IMG/VR virus record: IMGVR_UViG_3300023241_000001
Coordinates: 1 to 63,847 of that record
Reading direction: 5' to 3' (one strand)
Length of the DNA: 63,847 bases
Origin: a virus
Shown here piece after piece: positions 50,411-57,976 of this stretch. The notes beneath the pieces were generated by a model. It did no database searches. It saw nothing but the letters and a program-made list of their open reading frames with translations, and was not told the DNA's origin. The position numbers and the translations under genes are program-made. How positions within the stretch are numbered: position 1 is the first letter of the stretch; each line of letters begins with the position of its first letter.

Positions 50411-50486
50411 TTCGCTATTCAATCCCTATAACTCTCTGGAAATAACCACGCTAACATCTCATCATCCATCTTTCCTCCTTGGTTAA

Positions 50487-50744
50487 TTATATCAACTCTT
50501 TGATTATATTTCTTAAAGCAGTATCAACGTGTTGGTCATAAGCGTAAGTATAAACTTCTCTAACAATAAAGTTGCTCAACCCTGCAAGATATAATAAATC
50601 CCAGCGTAATCTCTTCTCTTTATCTTTGCCAAGATTATTGTCGATATAATACTTCAACTCTTTTTCAACCGTTGTTTTGTTATGCACTAACACTTGAGAT
50701 ATATCCTTTTTCATTTTTTCGTAGTGGTTACTCTTAACCTTCAT
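50487..50744 (-). CDS. Hypothetical helical protein, 85 aa
   Basis: MKVKSNHYEKMKKDISQVLV, then KRLRWDLLYLAGLSNFIVRE: all-helical, basic. AAAGGAGG precedes the start. Early gene of unknown function. Confidence 0.6.
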   Translation of the reverse strand: MKVKSNHYEKMKKDISQVLVHNKTTVEKELKYYIDNNLGKDKEKRLRWDLLYLAGLSNFIVREVYTYAYDQHVDTALRNIIKELI

Positions 50745-50755
50745 TAAACCTCCTT

Positions 50756-50923
50756 TTAGCTTCCGTATAATCCGTAAGAGTTTAAAAGCTGTATTGCTTG
50801 CATTGCAATTAAATTATTATTGCAATATACCTCAAGATGATCATCCAGCCTATATAATAGCTGAAATAACGTATTAACTTCTTCCTTCGTTATCCTCTTT
50901 ACTTCTATGTTCTCTTTCTTCAT
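50756..50923 (-). CDS. Small hypothetical protein, 55 aa
   Basis: ATG at 50923 after AAAGGAGG. The product (MKKENIEVKRITKEEVNTLF ... NSYGLYGS) is helical with a DDHLEVYCNN centre. First gene after the non-coding stretch to its right. Unknown. Confidence 0.55.
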   Translation of the reverse strand: MKKENIEVKRITKEEVNTLFQLLYRLDDHLEVYCNNNLIAMQAIQLLNSYGLYGS

Positions 50924-51200
50924 AAACCTCCTTTGTTTAATCTATGCTGATATTCTTTGATACTTCGTTATTGTAATGAGGGGAGGGGAGAGGTATCGCG
51001 CTCCCGCATTACTTCAATGCTTCATTTAATCCTCTATTATATATAATATAATAATATATTTATAGTAAGTTACTTTACTATATATAGTATATATACAATA
51101 AGAGTGCAATTTTAAAAAAACGTTTGGTTTAAATATAACTTAAAACTCCTAATAACAGATATAATTGGAGATAATTGGAGTTAGCTCTTAGAATCTTTTC

Positions 51201-51262
51201 TGTTGCCTTGAAAGTAATAGCTTTTTTGTTGCCTTGAAAGTCTTTTCTGTTGCCTTGAAAGT
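51201..51262. repeat. Three copies of TGTTGCCTTGAAAGT
   Basis: Perfect 15-base copies at 51201-51215, 51227-51241 and 51248-51262 (start-to-start spacing 26 and 21). Spacing near two helical turns suggests protein-binding sites. Similar TCAAGG sequence lies outside the right arm of the neighbouring inverted repeat. Confidence 0.75.
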
Positions 51263-51267
51263 CTAGC

Positions 51268-51292
51268 AGTGTATTTTTTTTTGGGATGCTTT
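51268..51292. repeat. Inverted repeat, left arm, flanking one gene
   Basis: AGTGTA, nine T, GGGATGC and TTT. It matches the right arm at 51856-51879 in inverted orientation with only one base difference in the T/A run. The two arms enclose only the gene at 51314-51829. Confidence 0.8.
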
Positions 51293-51313
51293 TAAAAATT
51301 TTTAACTATTACT

Positions 51314-51829
51314 TTACGCCGAAACATTACTTTTTACTAAGCAACTTGCTTTGTAAACTATATTGTCCGCAACTCTGTCAACGCCGTTGATGCCTTGCAA
51401 TGCAAGTTTAGCTTTGAAGTTTTTCTGCCAGTTTGGATTATTTACATCAATAGTGATATCGTTAATCCCTTCACGTTTTAAAGTTAAACTATTATCTGTC
51501 AACAAAAATTCTTGCTTGCGTTTGTTTAAACTTGCATCATTCTTGTAGTTAACGAAAGCTAAAATCTCCTTAGCGAAAGCTACTTTTTCGCGGATATCAA
51601 CCATTGATAATTTGAATTCCGCTTTAAGTTTTGCGACGTCTGTTTTAGCTGTTTCAAGTATTGTTTTTGCCTCTTCAAGCTGTTTTTCCTTGTCGCTGTC
51701 GCTCAAGCAATCCCGATATTCAGTAGCAATGACTTGTTTCTGCTTCTGCATCTCCGCCTTTAATGCTTTTTGTTTTTCCTTTAGTAGCTTAGCATCCGCC
51801 AATAAATCTTGAATTGTTTTTTTAGCCAT
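51314..51829 (-). CDS. Coiled-coil protein in inverted-repeat cassette, 171 aa
   Basis: The first 110 residues are a long charged coiled coil (MAKKTIQDLLADAKLLKEKQ; KTDVAKLKAEFKLSMVDIR), then a beta part (SLTLKREGINDITIDVNNPN) and a helical end. No transposase or known family is recognised. The gene is flanked by 24-25 base inverted repeats and uses somewhat more G/C-ending codons than its neighbours. A weak GGCGGT lies before the start. It is the first gene of the leftward arm after the promoter at 51.9 kb. Confidence 0.7.
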   Translation of the reverse strand: MAKKTIQDLLADAKLLKEKQKALKAEMQKQKQVIATEYRDCLSDSDKEKQLEEAKTILETAKTDVAKLKAEFKLSMVDIREKVAFAKEILAFVNYKNDASLNKRKQEFLLTDNSLTLKREGINDITIDVNNPNWQKNFKAKLALQGINGVDRVADNIVYKASCLVKSNVSA

Positions 51830-51855
51830 TTTGGTACCGCCTTATTATTGTTTGT

Positions 51856-51879
51856 AAAGCATCCCAAAAAAAATACACT
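51856..51879. repeat. Inverted repeat, right arm
   Basis: AAAGCATCCC, eight A, TACACT; inverted partner of 51268-51292. In the leftward transcript it lies about 20-45 bases downstream of the predicted start of the 51.9 kb promoter. Confidence 0.8.
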
Positions 51880-51907
51880 AATTGTCAAGGAACTATATTG
51901 ATACATC

Positions 51908-51935
51908 ATTATCGCATATATATATATCTTGTCAA
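51908..51935 (-). promoter_or_regulatory. Leftward early promoter
   Basis: On the minus strand TTGACA (51935-51930), 16-base spacer of alternating TA, then GATAAT (51913-51908). Placed at the head of the leftward arm. Confidence 0.7.
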
Positions 51936-51966
51936 TATATATTTTTTACCGCTGGGATTATATTAC

Positions 51967-51995
51967 TTGACATAACTATATATGTATGCTATAAG
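51967..51995 (+). promoter_or_regulatory. Rightward promoter 1
   Basis: TTGACA at 51967-51972, 17-base spacer, TATAAG at 51990-51995. Nearly consensus. It points into about 390 bases without a sizeable gene before groES, so the transcript would have a long leader or be a small RNA. Confidence 0.7.
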
Positions 51996-52218
51996 ATGAA
52001 AAGTTAGAAAAAAGATTATAAGAAATCCGCACCTCCTCTCCCCTATATAGCTTAGAACTCTCATTTCAGCACATCTAACATTCTCTCTCAACTAAAAATC
52101 GTTCGCACCTTATTGCCTTTTTTCCATTTCCCTACTTTTATATTTAGCTTAGACTTTGATTTCCCATAAAAAAGGTATAGCGAGAATTCCAAGCATTATA
52201 AAAAAAACAAAAAAACAC
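51996..52218. other. Non-coding stretch between divergent promoters
   Basis: AT-rich sequence with a pyrimidine-rich block (CTCCTCTCCCC near 52035). No reading frame with a ribosome-binding site was found on either strand. It is probably leader or control sequence for the rightward arm. Confidence 0.5.
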
Positions 52219-52247
52219 TTGACTTAACATCAAATTTGGTATATATT
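52219..52247 (+). promoter_or_regulatory. Rightward promoter 2, ahead of groES
   Basis: TTGACT at 52219-52224, 17-base spacer, TATATT at 52242-52247. The predicted start near 52254 gives a leader of about 110 bases before an intrinsic terminator. Probably the main promoter of the rightward arm. Confidence 0.72.
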
Positions 52248-52303
52248 TTGTGTATTGATAAAAGTGTAGACCTATGTGGCGATAAAAGCTAAAAGAAAAT
52301 ATA

Positions 52304-52393
52304 ATGAATAAGATAAAAACAAATGAAAGCAAAAGTTCAGCCCTGAATAATTCAGGGTTTTTTTATTTTGTAAGCAAAAAGGAGGAAGTATGA
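52304..52393 (+). CDS. Leader peptide candidate spanning a terminator, 29 aa
   Basis: ATG at 52304 opens a frame (MNKIKTNESKSSALNNSGFF...) that reads through the terminator stem and ends in TGA overlapping the groES ATG. The upstream ribosome site is weak (AAAAGAAAA). If translated, a ribosome on this frame would cover the terminator stem, suggesting translation-controlled attenuation and coupling to groES. Confidence 0.35.
   Translation: MNKIKTNESKSSALNNSGFFYFVSKKEEV
52341..52364 (+). terminator. Intrinsic terminator before groES
   Basis: CCCTGAA-TAA-TTCAGGG followed by seven T. A textbook intrinsic terminator placed between promoter 2 and the first gene of the rightward arm, so transcription of the arm must pass it. 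It resembles promoter-leader-terminator arrangements controlled by antitermination. Confidence 0.82.
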
Positions 52394-52692
52394 ATATAAT
52401 TGAACCGTTAAATAAGCGGATAATAGTTGAGCCAGATGCAAAGGAAAGTGTATCGAAAGGTGGGATTTTCATACCGCAGACTGCCAGCCAGAAAGCACCA
52501 ACGAAAGGTAGGGTCGTTTCAATAGCGAGTGACTGCGCTATAAAGATTCGGCTAAGCAAAGGGGATTTGGTTATTTTCCCGAAGTTCGCCGGCACAGAGA
52601 TTATCGTGCCACCATTAGATATAGAAGGGAAAGATAAAGTATTACAGATTATAAAGGAAGAGGATATACTTGCCGTTATCAAACCAAGTTAA
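52390..52692 (+). CDS. groES: GroES-like co-chaperonin
   Basis: 100 residues. MNIIEPLNKRIIVEPDAKES, the mobile loop SKGGIFIPQTASQKAPTKGR (hydrophobic triplet IFI) and GDLVIFPKFAGTEI are diagnostic of Cpn10/GroES. It caps host GroEL to fold phage proteins, as T4 gp31 does for its capsid protein. No GroEL is present. AAAGGAGG precedes the start. It is the first gene of the rightward arm. Confidence 0.93.
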   Translation: MNIIEPLNKRIIVEPDAKESVSKGGIFIPQTASQKAPTKGRVVSIASDCAIKIRLSKGDLVIFPKFAGTEIIVPPLDIEGKDKVLQIIKEEDILAVIKPS

Positions 52693-52703
52693 AAAGGAGA
52701 ATA

Positions 52704-53114
52704 ATGGACGATAAAAACGGTACATTAGGAAAAAAAAGAGAAGATCTAAGAGAAAGCCAAGTAGCAGCAATAAAATCAGCTGTTTTAGAAACATTGCATA
52801 AACTAGAAGATCTAGAGAAGGAAAAGCAAATTATACATGGCGCCATTAAGATATTGAAACACGACCTATTTGATTTGAAGGATGGGCGGTTGGACAGGAT
52901 AGTCGAGCGTCACGAGATAGATGAGAGATCAAAGGAGTTGAGTGCAGTTTGTATTGAAAGGATTAAGGACCAAAAACCCTCAGCGCCTTGGTTTATCTTG
53001 TATGGGTTGAAAGGAAAGGCAGATAAAGGATCTACTGATGTAAATAACTCAATTACTAAAACTCATGCTTCTGGAAGTTATAAGTTATCTGATGGAAGCA
53101 TCAAATATCTATGA
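52704..53114 (+). CDS. Coiled-coil hypothetical protein, 136 aa
   Basis: Residues 10-60 form a charged coiled coil (REDLRESQVAAIKSAVLETL; HKLEDLEKEKQIIHGAIKIL). The end SGSYKLSDGSIKYL is polar. AAAAAGGAG precedes the start. Unknown function. Confidence 0.65.
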   Translation: MDDKNGTLGKKREDLRESQVAAIKSAVLETLHKLEDLEKEKQIIHGAIKILKHDLFDLKDGRLDRIVERHEIDERSKELSAVCIERIKDQKPSAPWFILYGLKGKADKGSTDVNNSITKTHASGSYKLSDGSIKYL

Positions 53115-53117
53115 CAA

Positions 53118-53351
53118 ATGGTAAAAAAACAGATTAAGATAGACGTCGATGAAGGATCTGATACATTCGGGATGTTCGTGGTGTTGGAAGGAATATTTTA
53201 TGTTACCCACCACAAATGTGATTTCAAGAATAACGTCCTTATTAGCAAGGATAATAGGGTGAGAATAGCTAAATCGATGCTAAATGGTTTGGAAAAGACA
53301 CTAGATACAGGGTTAAGAGTAGAACAGCTAACTTATAGCAAAAGGAAATGA
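53118..53351 (+). CDS. Small hypothetical protein, 77 aa
   Basis: Begins three bases after the preceding stop without a clear ribosome site, so it is probably coupled. Alpha/beta pattern (IKIDVDEGSDTFGMFVVLEG). Unknown. Confidence 0.55.
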   Translation: MVKKQIKIDVDEGSDTFGMFVVLEGIFYVTHHKCDFKNNVLISKDNRVRIAKSMLNGLEKTLDTGLRVEQLTYSKRK

Positions 53352-53355
53352 TAAA

Positions 53356-53937
53356 ATGATTAAATATAATGTTGATTACTATTACAATCTTTTGAAGATT
53401 CATACGTGTACAGCAAAGGAAATTAATGACTTGCGGTGGAATTTTGTCGCAAAATATACAATGATTGATAAAATCGCTAGACAATATGCAACAGTTCTTG
53501 ATTATGGGTGCGGTCCGGGCTGGTTTGCTGCATTTAAGCCTGACTACATTAGGCAGAATAACATTGATACTTTCGATATTATGCCTGTTCCGCAGACAGG
53601 GATAAGAAGGATTCAGTATAGCGTTGTAACGCTTTGGGATGTGCTGGAACATATTGCGGATTTTACTGATATTGAGAATGTGATTAATCGGACAAATTTT
53701 GTTGCGATGACTATTCCGATTAAACCTGATAGCATAAGGTGGAATTCGTGGAAACACTTTAAGCCGGGCGAGCATCTCCATTATTATACAGTTGATTTAC
53801 TAAAAGCATTGTTTAGATTGTATGGTTTTTCATTAAAAATTGATGAAATGATTGAATGTCCTCCAAGAAGCGATGTGCATTCATTGATTTTCGAGAAATC
53901 TGATTGGGTTACTACAACGACGAGGAATAATGGATAA
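53356..53937 (+). CDS. Class I SAM methyltransferase
   Basis: 193 residues. Motif I VLDYGCGPGWF (about 47-57), acidic FDIMPVP, TLWDVLEHI (the methyltransferase-type WDVLEH motif) and HYYTVDLLKALFRLYGF follow the small-molecule/sugar methyltransferase pattern (Methyltransf_23 type). It opens the sugar-modification cluster. Overlaps the next gene by 8 bases. Confidence 0.82.
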   Translation: MIKYNVDYYYNLLKIHTCTAKEINDLRWNFVAKYTMIDKIARQYATVLDYGCGPGWFAAFKPDYIRQNNIDTFDIMPVPQTGIRRIQYSVVTLWDVLEHIADFTDIENVINRTNFVAMTIPIKPDSIRWNSWKHFKPGEHLHYYTVDLLKALFRLYGFSLKIDEMIECPPRSDVHSLIFEKSDWVTTTTRNNG

Positions 53938-55705
53938 AGAGAAAGTAGTCTTAGTAAACGATTTATCCCCGGGCGATATTTTAATAATGTCAGTGGCGAT
54001 CCGGTCATTGTATAAAGCTTACCCTAATAAGTATATGATTGACGTTCGTTCGCCATGCAATGAGATATTCAATAATAATCCTTATATTCAAAAAATACCG
54101 ATAAGTAATAATGCTAAAGTCAATGAGGCTATCGAGAAATTAAAGAAAAATGACAACCTTCCTCCGATATTGGTGGAAGATACTAAATATATTATATCCC
54201 ACTACCCTCTTATCCATATTTCTGGCATGTCAGGGCTTCCTTTTGCTGATGGGCATCGAATGTTTTTGGCGCAGAAGCTAGGGATTGAAATACCGCGAAC
54301 AGGTATGAAGCCAGATATTTTCTTTTCAAACGAGGAATTGGCACTACCTAGGCAGATAAAAGGCAAATATTGGCTGATAAATGCTGGAATCAAGAATGAC
54401 TACACCTTAAAATACTATCCTTACTATCAAGAAGTGGTAAATCTGCTAAAAGATAAGATTCAAGTCGTTCAAGTTGGACATACAGCTCACAACCACCCAC
54501 TATTGGACAATGTATTGGATTTAAGGGGGAAAACTAACCTAAGGCAACTGTTTCTACTGTCTAAGTACGCAGAAGGGGCTATATGCCCAGTTTCGTTGCA
54601 AATGGTTATAATGGCATCGTTAAGTAAGCCTTGCGTAGTGGTTGCCGGCGCCAGAGAGGGGGTTAGGTGGCAATTAAATCCAGATCATCGCTTCCTATAT
54701 ACTAATGGCGCAATTAAATGTGCAAAGTATGACGGCTGTTGGCGGTCAAAGATAGAAGAATGCACGTTCAAATCTTCTGAAGGTAATCCAATGTGCATGG
54801 AATTAATTCGCCCGGAGGACATCGCGCGAGCGGTAGAGTTGTATTACTTAGGTGGAGTGTTGAAGTATGAGAAAGAAAACCCGGTTATTCTTAACCAAAA
54901 AGAAGGAGTAAATAAAATGGATAAAGTGACTCTTAACGCTATTGTTCCTGAGAATACTGGTGATAACACTGCAGTTCCAAATATATTAAACGCTGATAAT
55001 AGCAATTTAAACAAAGATATTATAGATGTTAATAAAATAACCGTTTCTGAATCTTTTCCTGTCGGTATTAATTCTCCACAAGCAACATCTTCGATATTTA
55101 ATATATTAAGGATATTAAAGAAGTTAAATGATAGCGATACATTTCTCGAGGCGTATCACTGGCATTTGAATAAGCGTAAAGATACATTTATGGATACGTA
55201 TCATTTTATGCAGTGGGTTGGTGCTAATGTAAGACCTAAACGAATATTAGAGATAGGAACACGCACTGGTATATCAATTTGCCAATTATTATCAGCCTAT
55301 ACTAATTATGATAGTTTAGAAGAAATAATACTTTGTGATTTGTTTAATGATGGATTAGCAACGCCTCAAGGCGTTTTAAATGCTTTGAACTATTTGAATA
55401 TTCCAACTGATAAAGTTAAATTCATTGTTGGCAGTTCATTAGATGAAATACCTAAATTTATTGGAAAGCAAACTTTCGATTATATTCTTGTTGATGGAAA
55501 TCATGATAAAGATTATGCAAGAAAAGATTTAATTAATGCAGTTCAATTAATAGAAAAAGGCGGTTACATTGTCTTTGATGATATAACACCTGACGGCTGT
55601 TCACTCCAAGATGTATGGGATGAGTTTAAAACAAATAACAATGCCTCTTTTAATTTCATGGAGAATCATGACGGTAAAGGATTAGGCGTAGCTAAAAAAA
55701 TATGA
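53930..55705 (+). CDS. GT9-like glycosyltransferase fused to SAM methyltransferase
   Basis: 591 residues. Residues 1-320 resemble heptosyltransferase/GT family 9 (VLVNDLSPGDILIMSVAIRS, YWLINAGIKNDYTLKYYPYY, EGAICPVSLQMVIMASLSKP). Residues about 400-591 are a Methyltransf_24-type enzyme (RILEIGTRTGISICQLLSAY, FDYILVDGNHDKDYARKDL, GGYIVFDDI). The link at 320-330 reads QKEGVNKMDKV, the translation of a Shine-Dalgarno sequence (AGAAGGAG) and ATG at 54917, so the methyltransferase may also be made alone. Role: sugar transfer plus methylation on a surface glycan. Confidence 0.82.
   Translation: MDKEKVVLVNDLSPGDILIMSVAIRSLYKAYPNKYMIDVRSPCNEIFNNNPYIQKIPISNNAKVNEAIEKLKKNDNLPPILVEDTKYIISHYPLIHISGMSGLPFADGHRMFLAQKLGIEIPRTGMKPDIFFSNEELALPRQIKGKYWLINAGIKNDYTLKYYPYYQEVVNLLKDKIQVVQVGHTAHNHPLLDNVLDLRGKTNLRQLFLLSKYAEGAICPVSLQMVIMASLSKPCVVVAGAREGVRWQLNPDHRFLYTNGAIKCAKYDGCWRSKIEECTFKSSEGNPMCMELIRPEDIARAVELYYLGGVLKYEKENPVILNQKEGVNKMDKVTLNAIVPENTGDNTAVPNILNADNSNLNKDIIDVNKITVSESFPVGINSPQATSSIFNILRILKKLNDSDTFLEAYHWHLNKRKDTFMDTYHFMQWVGANVRPKRILEIGTRTGISICQLLSAYTNYDSLEEIILCDLFNDGLATPQGVLNALNYLNIPTDKVKFIVGSSLDEIPKFIGKQTFDYILVDGNHDKDYARKDLINAVQLIEKGGYIVFDDITPDGCSLQDVWDEFKTNNNASFNFMENHDGKGLGVAKKI
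54901..54919 (+). promoter_or_regulatory. Internal ribosome-binding site within GT9-methyltransferase fusion
   Basis: AGAAGGAG followed eight bases later by an in-frame ATG (54917-54919), codon 330. It marks the boundary between the two domains and suggests a recent gene fusion by loss of a stop codon. Confidence 0.65.
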
Positions 55706-56739
55706 AAATATTAATTACTGGCGGAGCAGGTCTTGTTGGAAGTCATTGTGCGGAACATTTTGCTAATAAAGGAGATTCTGTTGTTATCCTTGATAATTTA
55801 ATGCGCTCTAAGTTATTTGGATATGATAAAGAGTCAGTTGAGTTTAATTGGAACTTTTTAGGTTCGTTTGATAATATTGAACGTATAAAAGGCGATGTTA
55901 GAAATGTTGAAGATGTAAACAACTCTATGAGTAAAGGTGTTGATGCAGTTATACATACCGCTGGCCAGCCGGGAGTTCCTAGTTCTACAAGAATGCCGAT
56001 AGAAGATTTTCAGATAAACGCATTCGGCACTCTTAACGTTCTTGAGTGTTTGAGAAAAATAAATCCAAAAGCTACATTTTGTTATTGTTCTACCAATAAA
56101 GTTTATGGCGAGAATGTAGACACGATACCATTAGAAGAAGGAAGGACACGATATAATTATTTAGGTACTAAAGGAGTTAAAGAAACTCTGCCTGTTGATT
56201 TAACAGGACATACTCCGTATGGTGTCTCTAAATTAGTCGGAGATTTATATGCTCAGGAATATGCACATATTTATGGGATGCGAACTGGTGTATTTAGAAT
56301 GTCTTGTATTTATGGGATTAGACAGTTTGGCTTTGAGGATCAAGGTTGGGTTGCTTGGTTTATAATTGCTAATTTATTAAAGAAAGAAATAACTATTTTT
56401 GGCGATGGTAAGCAAGTTAGAGATCTTCTTTATGTTACTGATTTAGTAGATGCTTTTGATAAATTTATATATAGCGATGTTAAGTCAGATGTTTTCAACA
56501 TAGGTGGAGGTTCTGAGAATACGGAGTCTTTAAAGGAATTCATAACACACTTAGAATCTCTGACGAATAGATCTACACAATTGAAATATGCTGATTGGCG
56601 GCCGTCTGATCAAAAGGTATATATTACAGATATATCTAAGGTTAAAAAAATTCTTAATTGGGAGCCTAAGATTCATACACTTACAGGTATAAAAAAAGTT
56701 ATAAATTGGATTGATAATAATAAGGAAATATTTATTTAA
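55702..56739 (+). CDS. NAD-dependent sugar epimerase (CDP-paratose 2-epimerase-like)
   Basis: 345 residues of the short-chain dehydrogenase extended family. Rossmann motif TGGAGLVGSHCAEHF at 6-20, catalytic YGVSK near residue 173, and GVFRMSCIYGIRQFGFEDQG, WVAWF, a stretch characteristic of RfbE-type CDP-sugar 2-epimerases. It makes an activated sugar for the glycosyltransferases around it. Overlaps the preceding stop by 4 bases. Confidence 0.85.
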   Translation: MKILITGGAGLVGSHCAEHFANKGDSVVILDNLMRSKLFGYDKESVEFNWNFLGSFDNIERIKGDVRNVEDVNNSMSKGVDAVIHTAGQPGVPSSTRMPIEDFQINAFGTLNVLECLRKINPKATFCYCSTNKVYGENVDTIPLEEGRTRYNYLGTKGVKETLPVDLTGHTPYGVSKLVGDLYAQEYAHIYGMRTGVFRMSCIYGIRQFGFEDQGWVAWFIIANLLKKEITIFGDGKQVRDLLYVTDLVDAFDKFIYSDVKSDVFNIGGGSENTESLKEFITHLESLTNRSTQLKYADWRPSDQKVYITDISKVKKILNWEPKIHTLTGIKKVINWIDNNKEIFI

Positions 56740-56740
56740 A

Positions 56741-57391
56741 ATGCAACATCCTAAAGACATTGAATACTTTAAAGAATACCCAGCACCGCTAATGGAATTA
56801 TTTCATTCAGCACATTTTACTAATATAAATGCGACTGATTCTTTTTTTGGCTGTATGCTTTATTTTTTAATTAGAGCATTCAGATGTCAGAAAGTTTTAG
56901 AGATAGGATCCGCAGAAGGTTATTCAGCATGGTATATGGCTAATGGTGTCAGAGATAATGCTATAAGGCATAACTTTAAAGACGTTATGTATTATGGAAT
57001 AGATATTGTTAAGATAGGTGAAGTAGAAAAAATTTTAACTGACCATAATCTTCCGAATACTATGTTACCAATAGACACAATAACTTTGGGGAAAGAAGTG
57101 TTTGAAGATACTAAATTTGATTTAGTATTCCAAGACGGCTGTCATGAAGCAACTCATGTATTTCATGAGTTTAAAACTCTCTGGCCATTATTAAAAGGTA
57201 ATGGTTTAGGCTATTGGATTATGCACGACACGCGAGGTCCGGCTGAAGAAGGTTATAAAAGGATTTTAGAATATATAAAACAAGAAAATATAGATATTCA
57301 ACATATTAATTTGGATGAAGGTATTTATGGATTAGGTATGTTTAGAAAAATGGAAGGCTTTGATTATTCTAAGAAACTTTGGAATGACTAA
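56741..57391 (+). CDS. Class I SAM methyltransferase
   Basis: 216 residues from ATG at 56741, one base after the preceding stop; an upstream in-frame ATG at 56711 lies inside the epimerase. VLEIGSAEGYSAWYM (motif I) and FDLVFQDGCHEATHVFHEFK, GLGYWIMHDT mark a Methyltransf_24-type fold, similar to the two other methyltransferases in the cluster. Target probably a sugar. Confidence 0.78.
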   Translation: MQHPKDIEYFKEYPAPLMELFHSAHFTNINATDSFFGCMLYFLIRAFRCQKVLEIGSAEGYSAWYMANGVRDNAIRHNFKDVMYYGIDIVKIGEVEKILTDHNLPNTMLPIDTITLGKEVFEDTKFDLVFQDGCHEATHVFHEFKTLWPLLKGNGLGYWIMHDTRGPAEEGYKRILEYIKQENIDIQHINLDEGIYGLGMFRKMEGFDYSKKLWND

Positions 57392-57396
57392 TATTA

Positions 57397-57840
57397 ATGA
57401 GTAAAATGAAAAATAAAATTATAGGTTACGCATACGTAGTGGGAGATATAATTCATACAGGTCATTTATTACATCTTGAAAACTGTTCAAAATTATGTGA
57501 TGCGCTTTTTGTAGGAGTATTATCGGAGAAGGCAGTAATGGAAAAGAAGCCTAGCCCAATAATGTCTTTAGCAGAACGCATTTACATTATAAACAGTTTG
57601 AAGTTTGTAACTTGTGCTATATGTCAGGATGACTATAGTCCTTTGGGGAATTGTAAGGCAACCAAGCCAGATATCTTATTTGAGTCAACTTCGCATTCAG
57701 AATATCCAGCTAATAACTTTATGAAATCGATTGGCGGTCGAGTTATTGTAATGCCTTACTTCAGTGAACAGAGTTCAACAAACATTAAGGAGAAGATAAA
57801 TGCGGATAATAATAATGGCAATAGTTCTAATAATGGTTAA
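57397..57840 (+). CDS. Cytidylyltransferase-like nucleotidyltransferase
   Basis: 147 residues. IGYAYVVGDIIHTGHLLHLE contains the HxGH motif (HTGH) and QSSTNIKEKI corresponds to the ISSTxI(K/R) motif of glycerol-3-phosphate/choline-phosphate cytidylyltransferases. It would activate a small phosphorylated alcohol with CTP. With the LicD-like gene downstream this suggests addition of a phospho-substituent to a glycan. Its 3' end overlaps a lipoprotein gene. Confidence 0.82.
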   Translation: MSKMKNKIIGYAYVVGDIIHTGHLLHLENCSKLCDALFVGVLSEKAVMEKKPSPIMSLAERIYIINSLKFVTCAICQDDYSPLGNCKATKPDILFESTSHSEYPANNFMKSIGGRVIVMPYFSEQSSTNIKEKINADNNNGNSSNNG

Positions 57841-57976
57841 TGGTTGCGCTGGGTTAGGTTTAAATAAAAAATGCACAGTAATACCAGACGAGATATGGAT
57901 ATCAGGAGATTTAGATCCAAATAATAATTACAACGCTGTTGAATATACCGGGGGGATAAAATGGAAATTAAAATAA
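57800..57976 (+). CDS. Small lipoprotein hidden in an overlap, 58 aa
   Basis: ATG at 57800 after AAGGAGAAGATAA. MRIIIMAIVLIMVNGCAGLG is a lipoprotein signal with Cys16 in a VNGC lipobox; the rest (CTVIPDEIWISGDLDPNNNY) is polar. It overlaps the cytidylyltransferase by 41 bases and the next gene by 16. Rz1-like overlapped lipoproteins are known in phages, but this one is in a sugar cluster. It could hold a complex at the membrane. Confidence 0.65.
   Translation: MRIIIMAIVLIMVNGCAGLGLNKKCTVIPDEIWISGDLDPNNNYNAVEYTGGIKWKLK

Larger units (their letters stand above)
50924..51313. other. AT-rich non-coding region with triple repeat
   Basis: 390 bases without a credible gene. It holds a TA-rich block (51041-51105), a possible leftward promoter on the minus strand (TTGCAC, 17 bases, TATATA), three copies of TGTTGCCTTGAAAGT and the left arm of an inverted repeat. 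A regulatory region for the leftmost early genes is the simplest reading. Confidence 0.55.

Noticed and set aside
52272-52682. 136-codon minus-strand frame opposite groES
   Set aside because: Antisense of a well-defined GroES gene and of its terminator; no ribosome site.
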